Part shown: in pieces, positions 1-14,531 of the stretch
Layout of the letters: each line of letters starts with the position of its first letter
Position numbering within the stretch: position 1 is the stretch's first letter
From: Apostichopus japonicus
Lineage: Eukaryota; Echinodermata; Holothuroidea; Aspidochirotida; Stichopodidae
Assembly (NCBI RefSeq): GCF_037975245.1
Contig: NC_092570.1
Location: forward strand, 1,817,501-1,881,500
Direction of reading: 5' to 3'
Length of the DNA: 64,000 nucleotides
Notes under the pieces: model-generated
What the model was told of the DNA's origin: nothing
What the model saw: only the letters and a program-made list of their open reading frames with translations
Databases searched by the model: none
Translations under genes and position numbers: made by a program

Positions 1-1576
1 AAAATGTCCGAATGTGTCCCAAATAGTTAAATTACGTTTGACAGAGATAGCAATCAGTTTCGAGTTGTCTTGTTCGTTTTATAAAATTGTGACATCAATA
101 AATACCACCAAAAAAAAAAAAAGGCGCAAAATAGCGAAACAAGAAAATTCAAAGTAATTGGGCAGCGGTCCGATTCCCGCTGGATGTACATCTTATGGAT
201 ATAAACCATTCAAGTGCCTTAATAAAGATAAAGAAAAAACATAGAAATCAGTGAAAATTCATCCATGTATGCATAATCAGGATCAAAGGTACCACTGGTG
301 CATTTGAAATTATTTTGACTTGTAATAAAGAGTTAAGAAGAATAAGGTAATTAAAATGCAACTTTGTTTTCGATAACAATCACCGATGGCTCATGTTTAT
401 TCATGAACTTATCCATATTTCGTTTGTTTTTTGTCTTAACTGTAAATTTACCGACCGATATAAATAGGTATCTTCTATGATATACTTTACAAGGTTAGCC
501 TAAATATTTTTCAATCCAGTTTTACGTCATTTGACTTTGACGTTTCCTTTTGTATCAACGCATGAAGAGATTAATGACGTCAGCAAATAACACTCATTTG
601 ACCACAAAATGACCAAAAATGAAGTTATCTAGCATTAACCACTTACAAAACTATACGAATAAAGCATTGAATAGTTATGAAATGTGTTATATAGTGATAC
701 AAATAGTTCTGAGTCAGTAAATATTCATCTTCCATAGACTACGTTTTATTAGTAAAACTGTAATACCATTTAACCATAACGTCGGATTACCTTAGGTGGT
801 GATCTATAGTTAGATTATGTAAAAGTGTCAAGTTTCAATATAATAAACAAACTTTAAAAGGATACTGTTAAATCGTCTCAGCCGCTGTAACTCACTCTCA
901 ACCAGACTGTTCGGAAAATAAAAAATATAAACAGTAAAAGGAACAGACAACGAAAGGATAAATAAGTTTATTTAATGAGACAATTTGCGAAGTAAATATA
1001 AGTTACAAAAGGAATTATGAAATATGATATTGGTCATAACGTGGCATCACAAATTGAAGGTCTTTATGCATTTTCTCCCCTCCATTTTGTGATTTTTTTT
1101 TTCTTGAGGTGGGAGGGGGAGGGGTAAGGTTCTATATGTGGATCACAAAATAAATAATAGCAATGTTAAGCGTAGAAGAGCATTAGGTGTCTTTGTAAAG
1201 GGGATTGACCCACCCCCCTCTCATGTTTCCATTCTATATCTGTCTATTATTTTTACCTTTTCAATAAGTTGAATATGGAAATCAAACTTTGGACTGAGAA
1301 TAAGAATATTATTTCAGTGAAAAGAAACTATCACGAAAGACAAGTCAATGAAATGTGCTTATATATGTTGTGCTCTCGTTCGAAATCTTAAATTTCAGCG
1401 CTTTTATGAGCCGAACCAATAGAGTAAAAATGACATAAAGCATAAAACACGTTAGAAAAGATAATGATATTCATAGAATTTTGAAACAAAAAAATATGAG
1501 TTTGATAGGGTCATTAGGGAGGGTGGAGGGTCTTTATCGTTGGAAAAAAAAGTTAAAAAAGAAAGAAGAAACGCTC

Positions 1577-1582
<6 letters not shown>
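1..1582. other. non-coding AT-rich stretch
   Basis: No gene is recognisable on either strand: all reading frames are short and lack protein-like composition. There is a G-rich patch near 1105-1130 and a short C-rich patch near 1208-1220. A tRNA B-box-like string near 168-178 is discussed among the rejected items. Confidence 0.6.

Positions 1583-1660
<78 letters not shown>
1583..1660. repeat. (TA)n microsatellite
   Basis: About 39 uninterrupted TA dinucleotides. Alternating Tyr-Ile reading frames across it are an artefact of the repeat. Confidence 0.97.
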
Positions 1661-1663
<3 letters not shown>

Positions 1664-2282
1664 TATCCAATTATATGGCCTCAATATCTGACGTTTTCTG
1701 TCTTAAAAGCTGTAACGCATGCTCAGGCACAGTGAAATTAAATTACGTTTTTTTTTAAAACTTTTCTTTTAGGGGGAAGGGGAGAGGGGGGGAGGGAATA
1801 ATCCATTTCTTTGACATGACGGAAAACGCAATTGAGAGGTTAAGTGTTTACCTAATCTTATCGAGATGTTGGGTGGGATCAGTATAAGCCGACCGTCTTT
1901 GTGATTTCGGGAGTGAAATCCAGTTTGCCCACTCAATCGCAAGGCTGGTATATCTATCGACAAAAATAGGATTAATCATTTATGAATAAATTATGAACGG
2001 ATTTTCAATTGTTTTTCATTTATACTTGACAAATTCCAAACATCTCCATCTTACCATGAAAATTGTTGACGCAAATAACCCGGAAAGGATGTATATTTGA
2101 TTTATTTATTTTTATTTTAAATCATAAAAAAGGGAAAAGAACTTTGTATGAAAAAAATATTTCATAGAACAAAACGAACGCCAAGAAACAGCGGCATGCA
2201 GATACGAAAAAGAAACAGGGTGCTTAAAAATTTAGGCAAAGCTTTTAAAAGATTTGAACTACGAGGGGGTTCTTTTTCTTAA

Positions 2283-5335
<3,053 letters not shown>

Positions 5336-5342
5336 TATATAA

Positions 5343-5382
<40 letters not shown>

Positions 5383-5410
5383 ATATATATTTATATATAT
5401 AAATATATAA

Positions 5411-5492
<82 letters not shown>
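5336..5492. repeat. interrupted (TA)n microsatellite
   Basis: About 155 bp of TA repeat with TTTATA and AAATAT interruptions. The last 80 bp or so are pure TA. Confidence 0.95.
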
Positions 5493-5496
<4 letters not shown>

Positions 5497-8400
5497 CATC
5501 TATATAAAGCAAGACGACACATAATGAAGTTGTATATAAATACGATTCTTTCCATTATTAACCTAGACACTTCAGTCGTTTAGATCACACAAATTGACCT
5601 TCAATGTGTGCAGTACTTTTCATGCTATCGTATACGTGGGCTAACAGTGTGTAAATATCACAGATCGAGACCATCAAGTCTGCCAAATTTCTGTTCCCGT
5701 CGGAATTTTTAAACAGAAAATTAGCTTGGACGGATTATATATGGATACGTAGTATACAGTGTGGACAAAGTAAAGCTACGGATAGGAAAGCTTAAATGGG
5801 GAAAAACATGACGTCACGTTTGACTAGTTTTATTTATTTACTGGGCACAGGACGTATTGGCTTAAGTACCTGGTAATTGACTCTTGCAATGCATACTTCA
5901 CTTGAAGTTTACTTACTTCTACTCCACTTTTCTTGATCTTCTAAAACATGTGAGAAAATCGCATTACTCATACGTCATAATGTCTATTGATTTAAAGGGG
6001 TAGTATGTTGCTGTTAAAGTGTTACATTGACGATACTCGGTTACAAGTTGGAAAAGGAAACATTATATCCCGTCTTCCGGTTCATCTGCATGTAAAATGC
6101 CCCTCTCGATAATTACGCGGTTTGCTACAAAATTGGGTACCACAAACAGTTATTGTCCAGGGCGGTAGGAAAGTTCGGATACGGTACGCATAGGAGGGGA
6201 AGAGGGTGCAAAAAGGGGTTGGAGCGGAGGAGGAGTGAGGCTGAGCTAATAATCATGACAACGCATGAACTGTGGGCACCAACCTCGCAAAGCTGTGATC
6301 AAATATACTGATGGCTCGCAGGAACAGTTTCGTCCATAACTCCTGCCCATTGTAGATACATTAATGTTACATACATACGGAGAACATGGAAGTGGCGGAC
6401 TTCAAAAGAGAAAGAGGGGAGGGGGAGGGGGAATGAACAATCTATGATATTCTGAAGAGATAAATTGCAAGATATGACACTACTTGCTCACAAACACTAT
6501 ATATTAAGCGAATTGGTTCATGTGGGGAAGGGTATAATGTTTGAACGCAGGGTATACTGGTGAAAATAAAACAATAGAGAACATTAATATAATTATCAAG
6601 TAATCACACTATATGGTCGATCATAAGGGTATGTTTAATCCCAACTCGTGAGAAATCACTTGTTGCGAGTTTCCAGTATAATTCCTCTTTAAGGAATGAA
6701 ATCCATTCTTTTCTACCACTGATATATTTGTATATTTAGTTTCTTGTTAACTTTACTTTCTTCTTAAAATAAAGTGTCACCGCCCAGGGCAGGCTAAAAG
6801 GAGTGAATTTATTTCTCTCAAACTGAAACTCATGAGATAACCCAAGTATGATGAAAAGATCCAGGTGGATATATTTTTTAAGCAATTTTCTTTTCCTTGT
6901 TGTACGAACAACATCCATGTTCACGCTATATCCAAAATAAAAACAATTCACTGTTTTTGGACTGTCATTTTAATACGTCATCGTTCTAGTCGTCGTAAAG
7001 ACTTTAACAAACAAACCAAAGGAATCACTTCCAACTACCTTCCGCCACTATTTGTAGAACACTTCACATGACGAATGGAGACGCACCTTGTAATGGGTAA
7101 CCACTTCAGACTCGTACAAGACATCAGATAACATAGCACAGATTCAGAGTAAAAGGTGTGCGATTTACATGGTCATTTTTCATGGATCCCAGTGACAGTT
7201 TGGCGCCAAAATGAAAACATGACGAATTTCATCTCTTTCATTCTTCGAGTCTCTCTCTCTCTCTCTCTCTCTATCTCTTAGCCTTTTCCCTGATTGTTCT
7301 TTTTCTTTCTTTTTTGCCTCTTTTCCACTTTCTTTTGGTAGACGTGGCCGTTCAAATTAACATGTGTCATAGGTACTTGAAAGGTAAAGCGATGTAAAAC
7401 AGAAGAGTAATAAATAGGATTTGAGTCTTTCGTCGTCATACAAGACAAACATGCATGCCTGCCGTTATACATGACGTGAAGTTATGTTGAAATACGAAAT
7501 GACAATTGTCACGTGACCGTGCGACTGGCTTAACGAAAACCGTACAGCAATCATCATTCACAACAAAACTGTCAAATGAGATGCATTGTCAGTATGTAAA
7601 TAAGAATAAATAGATTTTGATTGGGTGCAAATACTAGACCAATTCACTAGCTTTGATATGCGTGTGACCGAAACAGTTAACCGTGCAGTACTATACTACC
7701 AATGGAATGCAATTGACTAAAGTAAGCATTCCTCGTATGCTTGGATTCTATTCACCAGTTCCCGAGATTACGTCGCCTCGACACTTTTTCAAGTAACAAT
7801 ACTAATCAAATGTTTAAAAACATACGTACGTACCTACCTACATATACATACGTACATGTAAAGATATATATATATATATATAGATATAGATAGATAGATA
7901 TATAAATATATATATATATATATATTGTTATACATATATATATTTAGTATTATTATAAAACTATATGTTAGCAAAATGAAATATTCCTTCTTCATGAGAT
8001 TATTCTAATCAGCTGTTCAAATAGACTGCCGTGTAATAGTTACGTATGCCTAATTCGTGTAGTTTATACTACAATATAACAATGTACCAGTTACTTCAGT
8101 AAATCAAATTATGGTTGAAAGGTTTCCTGAAAGGTAGGCCTATACAAAGCAATTATCTAAGAATATATACTTCATGTCACTATCGCTTTACTAATCTGGC
8201 ATTAAATGTCTCTAACGTTCATAACACTTGAACAGATAATAAACTATTTTACTCACAGACCAGTGGACAGGGATCAATAAATAGCATTGTGGGACAACGA
8301 GAGAAACAGTTTCGTTGAGTTTCGGACAGTTTGGGTCATTTAACCATTACTTCATTCAATGCATCGACAAATCATTTACAGTGCAGTTGTTCTGTACTAA

Positions 8401-9034
8401 TTTGTAATTGTCAAGTTAACAAGAGTACATTTCAAAATAATTCGACTCGCTCTATCTATACCAACTCAGAATACCAGTTCGGCGAAAACATCTGTCTTAA
8501 TGTCACTTTTCAAAGACGGTTTATCGTATCACTTCCATATATACACTGTAATGAAAACGTCCAGACTGGATTTATTTGATTTTAATAATGGAACACATAC
8601 ATCTACTTTAAGTACATATTTTCAAATGCAACACGTACTTCCTTTCAAAATATCAAAACGTGCTCATCTTCTCTGGATGATTTTCCTTGGAAAATGGCAA
8701 TTTGCGTAACAGGCATTTTCCGTTGCTATGTAAAAACTTAAAACATTTTGACAATCCAAACTTTAAACATGTAGATTTGAGTTGCAAGATTGAATATATA
8801 ATGAAGTTACTGAAATAGTCCATTTTCATATACTGTCCTTGGACAAAATATTAACGGTCAACCCCCCCCCCCCCACCCGCTCGCCCCCCCCCCTCCAAAA
8901 ATAAAAGACCAAGACATTGACTAATTGAGTTCATATTTTGGTTAGTCTTCCAGTACCATTCACGGGTGGTGTGGCAGCAGCTTTTCCAAGTGGATATATT
9001 ACTAATTACACACATGTGAGCTTAAAAGATACAC
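5493..9034. other. non-coding stretch
   Basis: No gene is recognised. It contains a (CT)n run at about 7250-7278, a TA/GATA-rich microsatellite at about 7864-7925 and C-rich runs at about 8862-8895. The short frames at 8331-8709 have no family resemblance that I can see. Confidence 0.5.
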
Positions 9035-9595
9035 ACACTTGGATACCTATTAATGGTTACGTAGCCTACGCAAATTTAGCCTTTAGGTCTATCTTAGCCA
9101 TTTGTTTTTAATATTATTTTGGGGTACAGGTGTACATACATACATCTTATTATTAGCTTAAAAATACTAGGCTACTGAGTACAGAGTCTATGTGACGAAT
9201 TGATTCAATTCGTTGAATTCATGAAGGCCATCAACCGCGAGAACTTCACTGAAGCCAAAATGAATAGGGCGATCATCGAAAATTGTTTGAAGGACACTTT
9301 CCCTAATACCGAAATTGCTCTGAGAATCTATCTTTCATTGATGGTCTCGAATTGTAGCGGTGAAAGGTCATTTTCAAAACTTAAGTTGATTAAAAATCAC
9401 ATGAGAACCACGATGAGCCAACAGAGACTGGTAAACCTTAGTATTCTCGCTATCGAAAGTGACATTTTAAATTCATTGAAACACGATGAAATACTCTCTG
9501 AATTTGCAAGCATGAAAGTGCGGGAAAAAATACAGACTATAGGGCCCCCCACACAATTGCGTGCCCCGGTCCCCCACACGCTTAGTCCGGCCCTG
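9035..9595 (+). mobile_element. truncated hAT transposon, copy 1
   Basis: The segment ends at 9595 with CTTAGTCCGGCCCTG, whose reverse complement starts CAGGGCCGG, the typical terminus of hAT elements. The same ~560-bp sequence occurs inverted at 24773-25338, including non-coding DNA upstream of the coding remnant (shared from about 'ACACTTGGATACC'). Only the 3' part of a full hAT element remains: the zinc finger and most of the catalytic domain are absent, and no left terminal repeat or matching 8-bp duplication is visible. Confidence 0.8.
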
Positions 9596-9640
9596 TATTT
9601 AATGAAAAATAACAAGGCCTTCACGTTCTTCGATTTATAA
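9200..9640 (+). pseudogene. hAT transposase C-terminal (dimerisation) fragment
   Basis: The translated frame of 146 codons carries the hAT C-terminal dimerisation signature: a run of aliphatic residues, then [19 protein letters not shown] and [13 protein letters not shown]. This region mediates transposase dimerisation in the hAT family (ZMYM1-like and THAP/TTF-type transposases). Residues after about 112 (GPPTQLRAP onward) are read-through of the element's terminal non-coding sequence and the host flank. Full transposases are around 600-800 aa, so this is a broken remnant. Its homologue at 24827-25168 differs by a few substitutions. Function as a protein is unlikely. Confidence 0.8.
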
Positions 9641-9861
9641 GTAACCATTCAAAATCTCTGCCAAATTTACACTAAAACTTTCCAATTTACAGAACGAATG
9701 AAGAGTAACTTAGGCACACTGTACTTTAATTGAGATCTCCTTCTAATGAATTCCCCATTTTATTACATTTCAACTGGTGTCGGGTGTATTAGAAGAATGA
9801 TTAAGGAGACAAGAACGCTATCATTTTGCCTTAAAGGTATACATAAATTTCACTCTTGACG

Positions 9862-9925
<64 letters not shown>

Positions 9926-9933
9926 CATATATA
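9862..9933. repeat. compound (AC)n(TA)n microsatellite
   Basis: A short CA run passes directly into about 25 TA units and then CATA units. Confidence 0.93.
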
Positions 9934-12433
9934 ACCTACGACGACAACTTATGAATGATTGAGTTATACTCATCAGAGGAAACGATGCCAAACTACTTGA
10001 ATATAAATTAAAACGTCGAGTTGCATTCTTTATTATCATCGTCATCCTGTTAAACTGATGTTGAGTGAATATGAAGAATGTTACATTTATGTTTTAACGG
10101 AACGAAATATGATCAATGGCATTAAATCCACATCTGAAAGAGTTCTGGATATTAAAGTTAATAAAAGAGAATGAAAGATGGATATTAAGGAAGGGGGAAT
10201 TCTTTTATCTCCCAGTGTCCTGTAAATGACACAGCGAACGATTATCGGTAAAGCCTAACAGCTAAGAAAATATAATTCATATACTTTCACTGCATGTAAG
10301 TTATAAAACATTTGTTTCCCTCAACGCATTTTCCCCTTTGTCAATGTCAGCGTAAGAAAATCCTTGCTTTGAAATGGAACAGCCCGTATCTACTGTAATT
10401 AACATCCCACATTCGGCTATTGACATAAAATAACCCTGGTATATAACACAGTGTTTAAATACTATTCTCGAGTGGGACCATGTGTTAATTGATGCTAGCT
10501 GTTGCCAGCAAAAGATCATTTACAAGGTGTATCCTACCTATTACCAGTAATACAGATTCGTGAGCCTAACCAGTGACATTTGTATTACAGGCTCGTACCC
10601 ATACAAAATACATGTTAACCAATAGAAAGCAATTCCTTACGTTTACAGTGAAGTTGTCTCCAGAATATCTCACATAAATGGGACATGTAATCCCAAAATG
10701 TCACAAGATCCCAACATGGATGATAAAATATGTGTTCCAGACACTTTGGGCTTTTAGCATGAGAAGGAGGGCGGTAGACCAGAATGGGTCTGTCACTGAG
10801 AGGGGGGCTGTGTTAAAATGTCACTAAGTGCTCTAGACACTGTAAAATAAGAGTGTAGTTGTTGTGAGAAGATAGGGAAGTGCGAAGTGAAGCTTATATA
10901 TTGAAGTAAACAAAGAGATATTTATCTTTGTGGTTTGCAAATGCAATCAGCTTTTTAGTAAAATTACTATGTTTGTAAAATGGGTTTCACGAGGTACAGA
11001 GGGGGATACCTCCTCCCCCCATAAGACCCATTCTCCGGCCATTACAACCACCACTGGAGGGGCACCAATATGATGAATGTGGAAATTGGGGTCACCAAGC
11101 AAAACAAGTTTGCAAGCCAGGATCTTAGATGAAGGGGTATTTTAATTATAGGTGAAAATCAGAAAGCCACAAAGTTATAACCAGATGTAAAGAAACATAA
11201 CATACAGTAAAGATGCCAGTAGTAAGAAAGAGAAAACACAAAGGGAAAAATGAGGAAGAAAGGGAGAAAGGATATCCTGACAGGCAAAAACAATGAACCT
11301 TCTAGACTAGTGAATTGGTGTAAAAACAATCAAAACAAGCTAGAGCCCATCAGTAAGGGAACAGGCCTTAAATTGATTGTCTCCTCTCTCTCTCCACCCC
11401 CATCTCTATCTCTCTCTAAGTAGCAACTACACATATTCTGTTACTGGAGAAACACTTTAGATAAAAATTAACTTGAGAATCAACGGTTGTCTCCATGGGC
11501 ACCAGGAATGTAGATTTGAAGAAGTAACAGCAGAAGTCATAGTGACTGGTCGGTAAAGGTGTACAGTGTTATATAAATGTTACCCAGTTCACATTAGGAG
11601 CTGCACAGCAAGAGTGGTAATGTTTTGAGGAGTAAGATAGGCGAGGATTTCGAGGAAGCAACCTCAATGTTGCTTTCTCTCTTTTTTTATTTTATAGCAC
11701 ATTACAAGACTTAACTGTTCCTTTCAGCGATATTTTATGAGAATCTGTGATAGATTTAGTGATTGAAACAAATAAATGGATACAAATGTTTTAAAAAGAT
11801 GAAAATATGATTTATTATGGACAGCCTTTGATTTAACTCGACGTTCTGTCACCGACGATTCATCTCAAGCTGAAACCTTGCCAGGAGTGACGGAAATATG
11901 ATGTTATTTATAACCAGACCGTAATATTCGGATTTAGTCTTTTTCTCTCTCGTCCTCTGTAAAGAGATGATCCTCAAAATTCGGTGATTTCATTTGTCAT
12001 ATTGGAAGAGGAATGTTTAATCAACAAATAGTGCTTTTAAAGCTACTGAGGCAGACTGCTGCACACATGACAAATGCCCGTTCTTTCACTTTACCAAACG
12101 AAAGTAGAAACTTTTTTGGCTTTTGAATAAGTCAACCCAGGAGTTTCCCTGAGGAATGACCATTCTGGCTTATTTATCACATCATTCTCTTCACTGATAC
12201 GAATATGATGCTTCTATTTTACATTAATGGTCTTGTCCCATCAGCTCTGTCACTAGAAAGCAAGCAAGCAATCAAGCAAAGAATCAAATGCTTCTTTCCT
12301 TTTTCCTTTGGGGGGGGGGTAGGGATGGGATAGGAAAGATCAAGGAAAACGTGACCAAAGAATGAGGAGAGGCAAGGGATCATTTGACCATAAGGAGGAA
12401 GGGGGGGGAGGAGGAGGATATCCTTGAACATTG

Positions 12434-12720
12434 TTGATCAGTGAAGACCTAACCACTTAGTGGATGAAGGGGGAGATGGAGGGGGGTTAAGGAACATGTA
12501 CATGACCAATGAATGAGGGAAGACCTGACCACTGAGCAGATGAATGGGGGGGGGGGGGTTAACTAACAAGTACATGACCAGTGAATGAGGAAAGGCAATG
12601 GACCATCAAACCACAGCGAGGTTTGAGGGAAGACTTGACCACTGAGGGGGGGGAGGGCATTAATGTCAGTCCAATGATTGGGGAGGGATAGGGGGTGAAG
12701 ATCAAGAAACACTTAATCAG
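12434..12720. repeat. degenerate G-rich minisatellite, ~75-90 bp unit
   Basis: Phrases such as GACCACTGAG, ATGAATGGGGGG, GTACATGACCA and GAATGAGG recur in the same order about three times. Units are variable and contain G runs of 6 to 13 bases. Confidence 0.6.
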
Positions 12721-13045
12721 AGGGTAAGGAGAGGTAAATGAGTTTTTTTAGGGTAAAGGAGGGATTTCCATACCTAACATGGAGGCCTGTATTACTGGAA
12801 TTATTATTGTGCTGCTTTGCTCTGATGTGGGTTGTACTTCAGGAAAAAGCCAGTGAGATTTTTTATGCACTGGCAATTTGTAGCAGGTGGTCAAAATATG
12901 TGAATTTTTAGGCCTGAGTAATTTACATCCACTGGTCCATTAATATGTTCTATTTTAACTCGTCCCATTGGCATTTATATTATGATAATTTTCTTAATTT
13001 ATTTACTTTGAAGTAGTTTATTCTCCCGTCAGTGTTTGAACTCAC

Positions 13046-14402
13046 CTTTCCATTTCACCTGGATTCCTTAAATCAACTACCATTTCGGTCCCATTTGGAA
13101 GAAGAACCCTGCCAAAGTTTTCTGGGAACAACCGAATGCGATTGGTATCCTTTAGGTTCTGAAGAGAATCAGAAAACAATTACATTGAACATTTATTTTG
13201 AAAAGATGACTTGGTAATTAAGGACAAAGAAATCTGAAAGAAAAAGTACCATTGCATTGTTGTTGTTTTTTTTTTACTGTTAATGGTATAAAGACAACAG
13301 TTCACTGGTGTCTAAAATGTTTCTTCTGGAGATCGAAGAAGCCGTACAGCCAGTTTGTGACAAGTTTAGTGCAAAATCCTTCGAACAAAAAAAGAGATTA
13401 TACACCGACTTACCTTGAAATGTTGGGACAGGTTACGTTCATCAAGCATCATATCTACTTGGAGCTCCAAGGTTGTCCTGTCTGTGAAGATGACACGTAC
13501 GTATCCATTAGAGAGAGCTATAAAATTACCGATTCCGTCCGCTTGGCACTCCTCTACAAGTTGAGTTGGCTTTGTAGGTAGTGGTTGACTTTTCTTCTCG
13601 TCAGTCTGCAAATGAAATACAATTACTGATATATTAATAGTAATATTGAAGATTTATAAAGCACAGACATATCCATCGATATAACGCTGCTCGAGGCGCA
13701 TCACAATATTACCCTGGGTCAATGATAACCTGTCAATCATAGAGATAATCCCTCCACATGGCAGCAGCTAAACAGCGCCCAATTGACAGTATATATCACA
13801 GGTCCCCCATTTATACACCAGGGTGAAGAGAGGTATTAATCATTGTGTGTGTGGTAGAGGTTTGGATAGAGATGTATGCATAGGAGGAGAGGTATTGGAA
13901 GGGAGGGGGAAGGGGGGTTGGTGAATATGGGTGATGGTGATGAACGATTGGTCATTGTATATTTCAAGGGCATAGTTATGCAAACTGATCTCAGGAATTT
14001 TCAGCATGACAAGACAATGCAGTGTCTTATGTATTGTTTCTTTGTTTTGTTTTAATCCCTGATATGAAATACATAAATCATATATATCAAATCATATAAC
14101 ATCACACCCTCTGATAGTATATAGTACCATCTTTGCATACCTTTGATAGATACAATTTTGTGACTACGCTACAAATTCAGACATCGGTAAAATTGTTAAA
14201 TTCATGCTTGCACTCTTCTAAATATTAAAGCAAACGAAAATATATATATTTATGTATTATATATATATATATATATATATACAGTATATATATATATAAA
14301 ACGTAATTAATATATATATATGTATATATATATATACAGTATATATATATGTATATATATGTATATTTATATATATATATATATATACAGTATATATATG
14401 TA

Positions 14403-14487
<85 letters not shown>

Positions 14488-14499
14488 TGTATATATATT

Positions 14500-14531
<32 letters not shown>

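Larger units (their letters stand above)
9596..13045. other. non-coding stretch downstream of the C5orf34 homologue
   Basis: It contains an (AC)n/(TA)n microsatellite at about 9862-9933 and a degenerate G-rich minisatellite at about 12434-12720. The terminal exon(s) of the C5orf34 homologue must lie here or further 3', because the last placed exon (13046-13158) ends in a splice donor at phase 2. One weak candidate (acceptor and donor bracketing about 12772-12832, minus strand) keeps phase, but its predicted peptide is low-complexity and I do not accept it as an exon. Confidence 0.4.

Noticed and set aside
165-180. tRNA B-box-like GGTCCGATTCC
   Set aside because: No A box at the right distance and no cloverleaf can be folded. 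At most it is the worn head of a SINE, with too little left to call.
1540-1758. Tyr-Ile repeat proteins across (TA)n tracts (also at 2254, 5305, 14225-14589, 39168)
   Set aside because: The frames are open only because TATATA lacks stops, and flanking sequence has no coding character.
12772-12832. candidate exon 7 of the C5orf34 homologue
   Set aside because: The phase fits, but the acceptor is weak and the predicted peptide (rich in Asn, Ser and Thr) shows no link to the conserved C-terminal domain.
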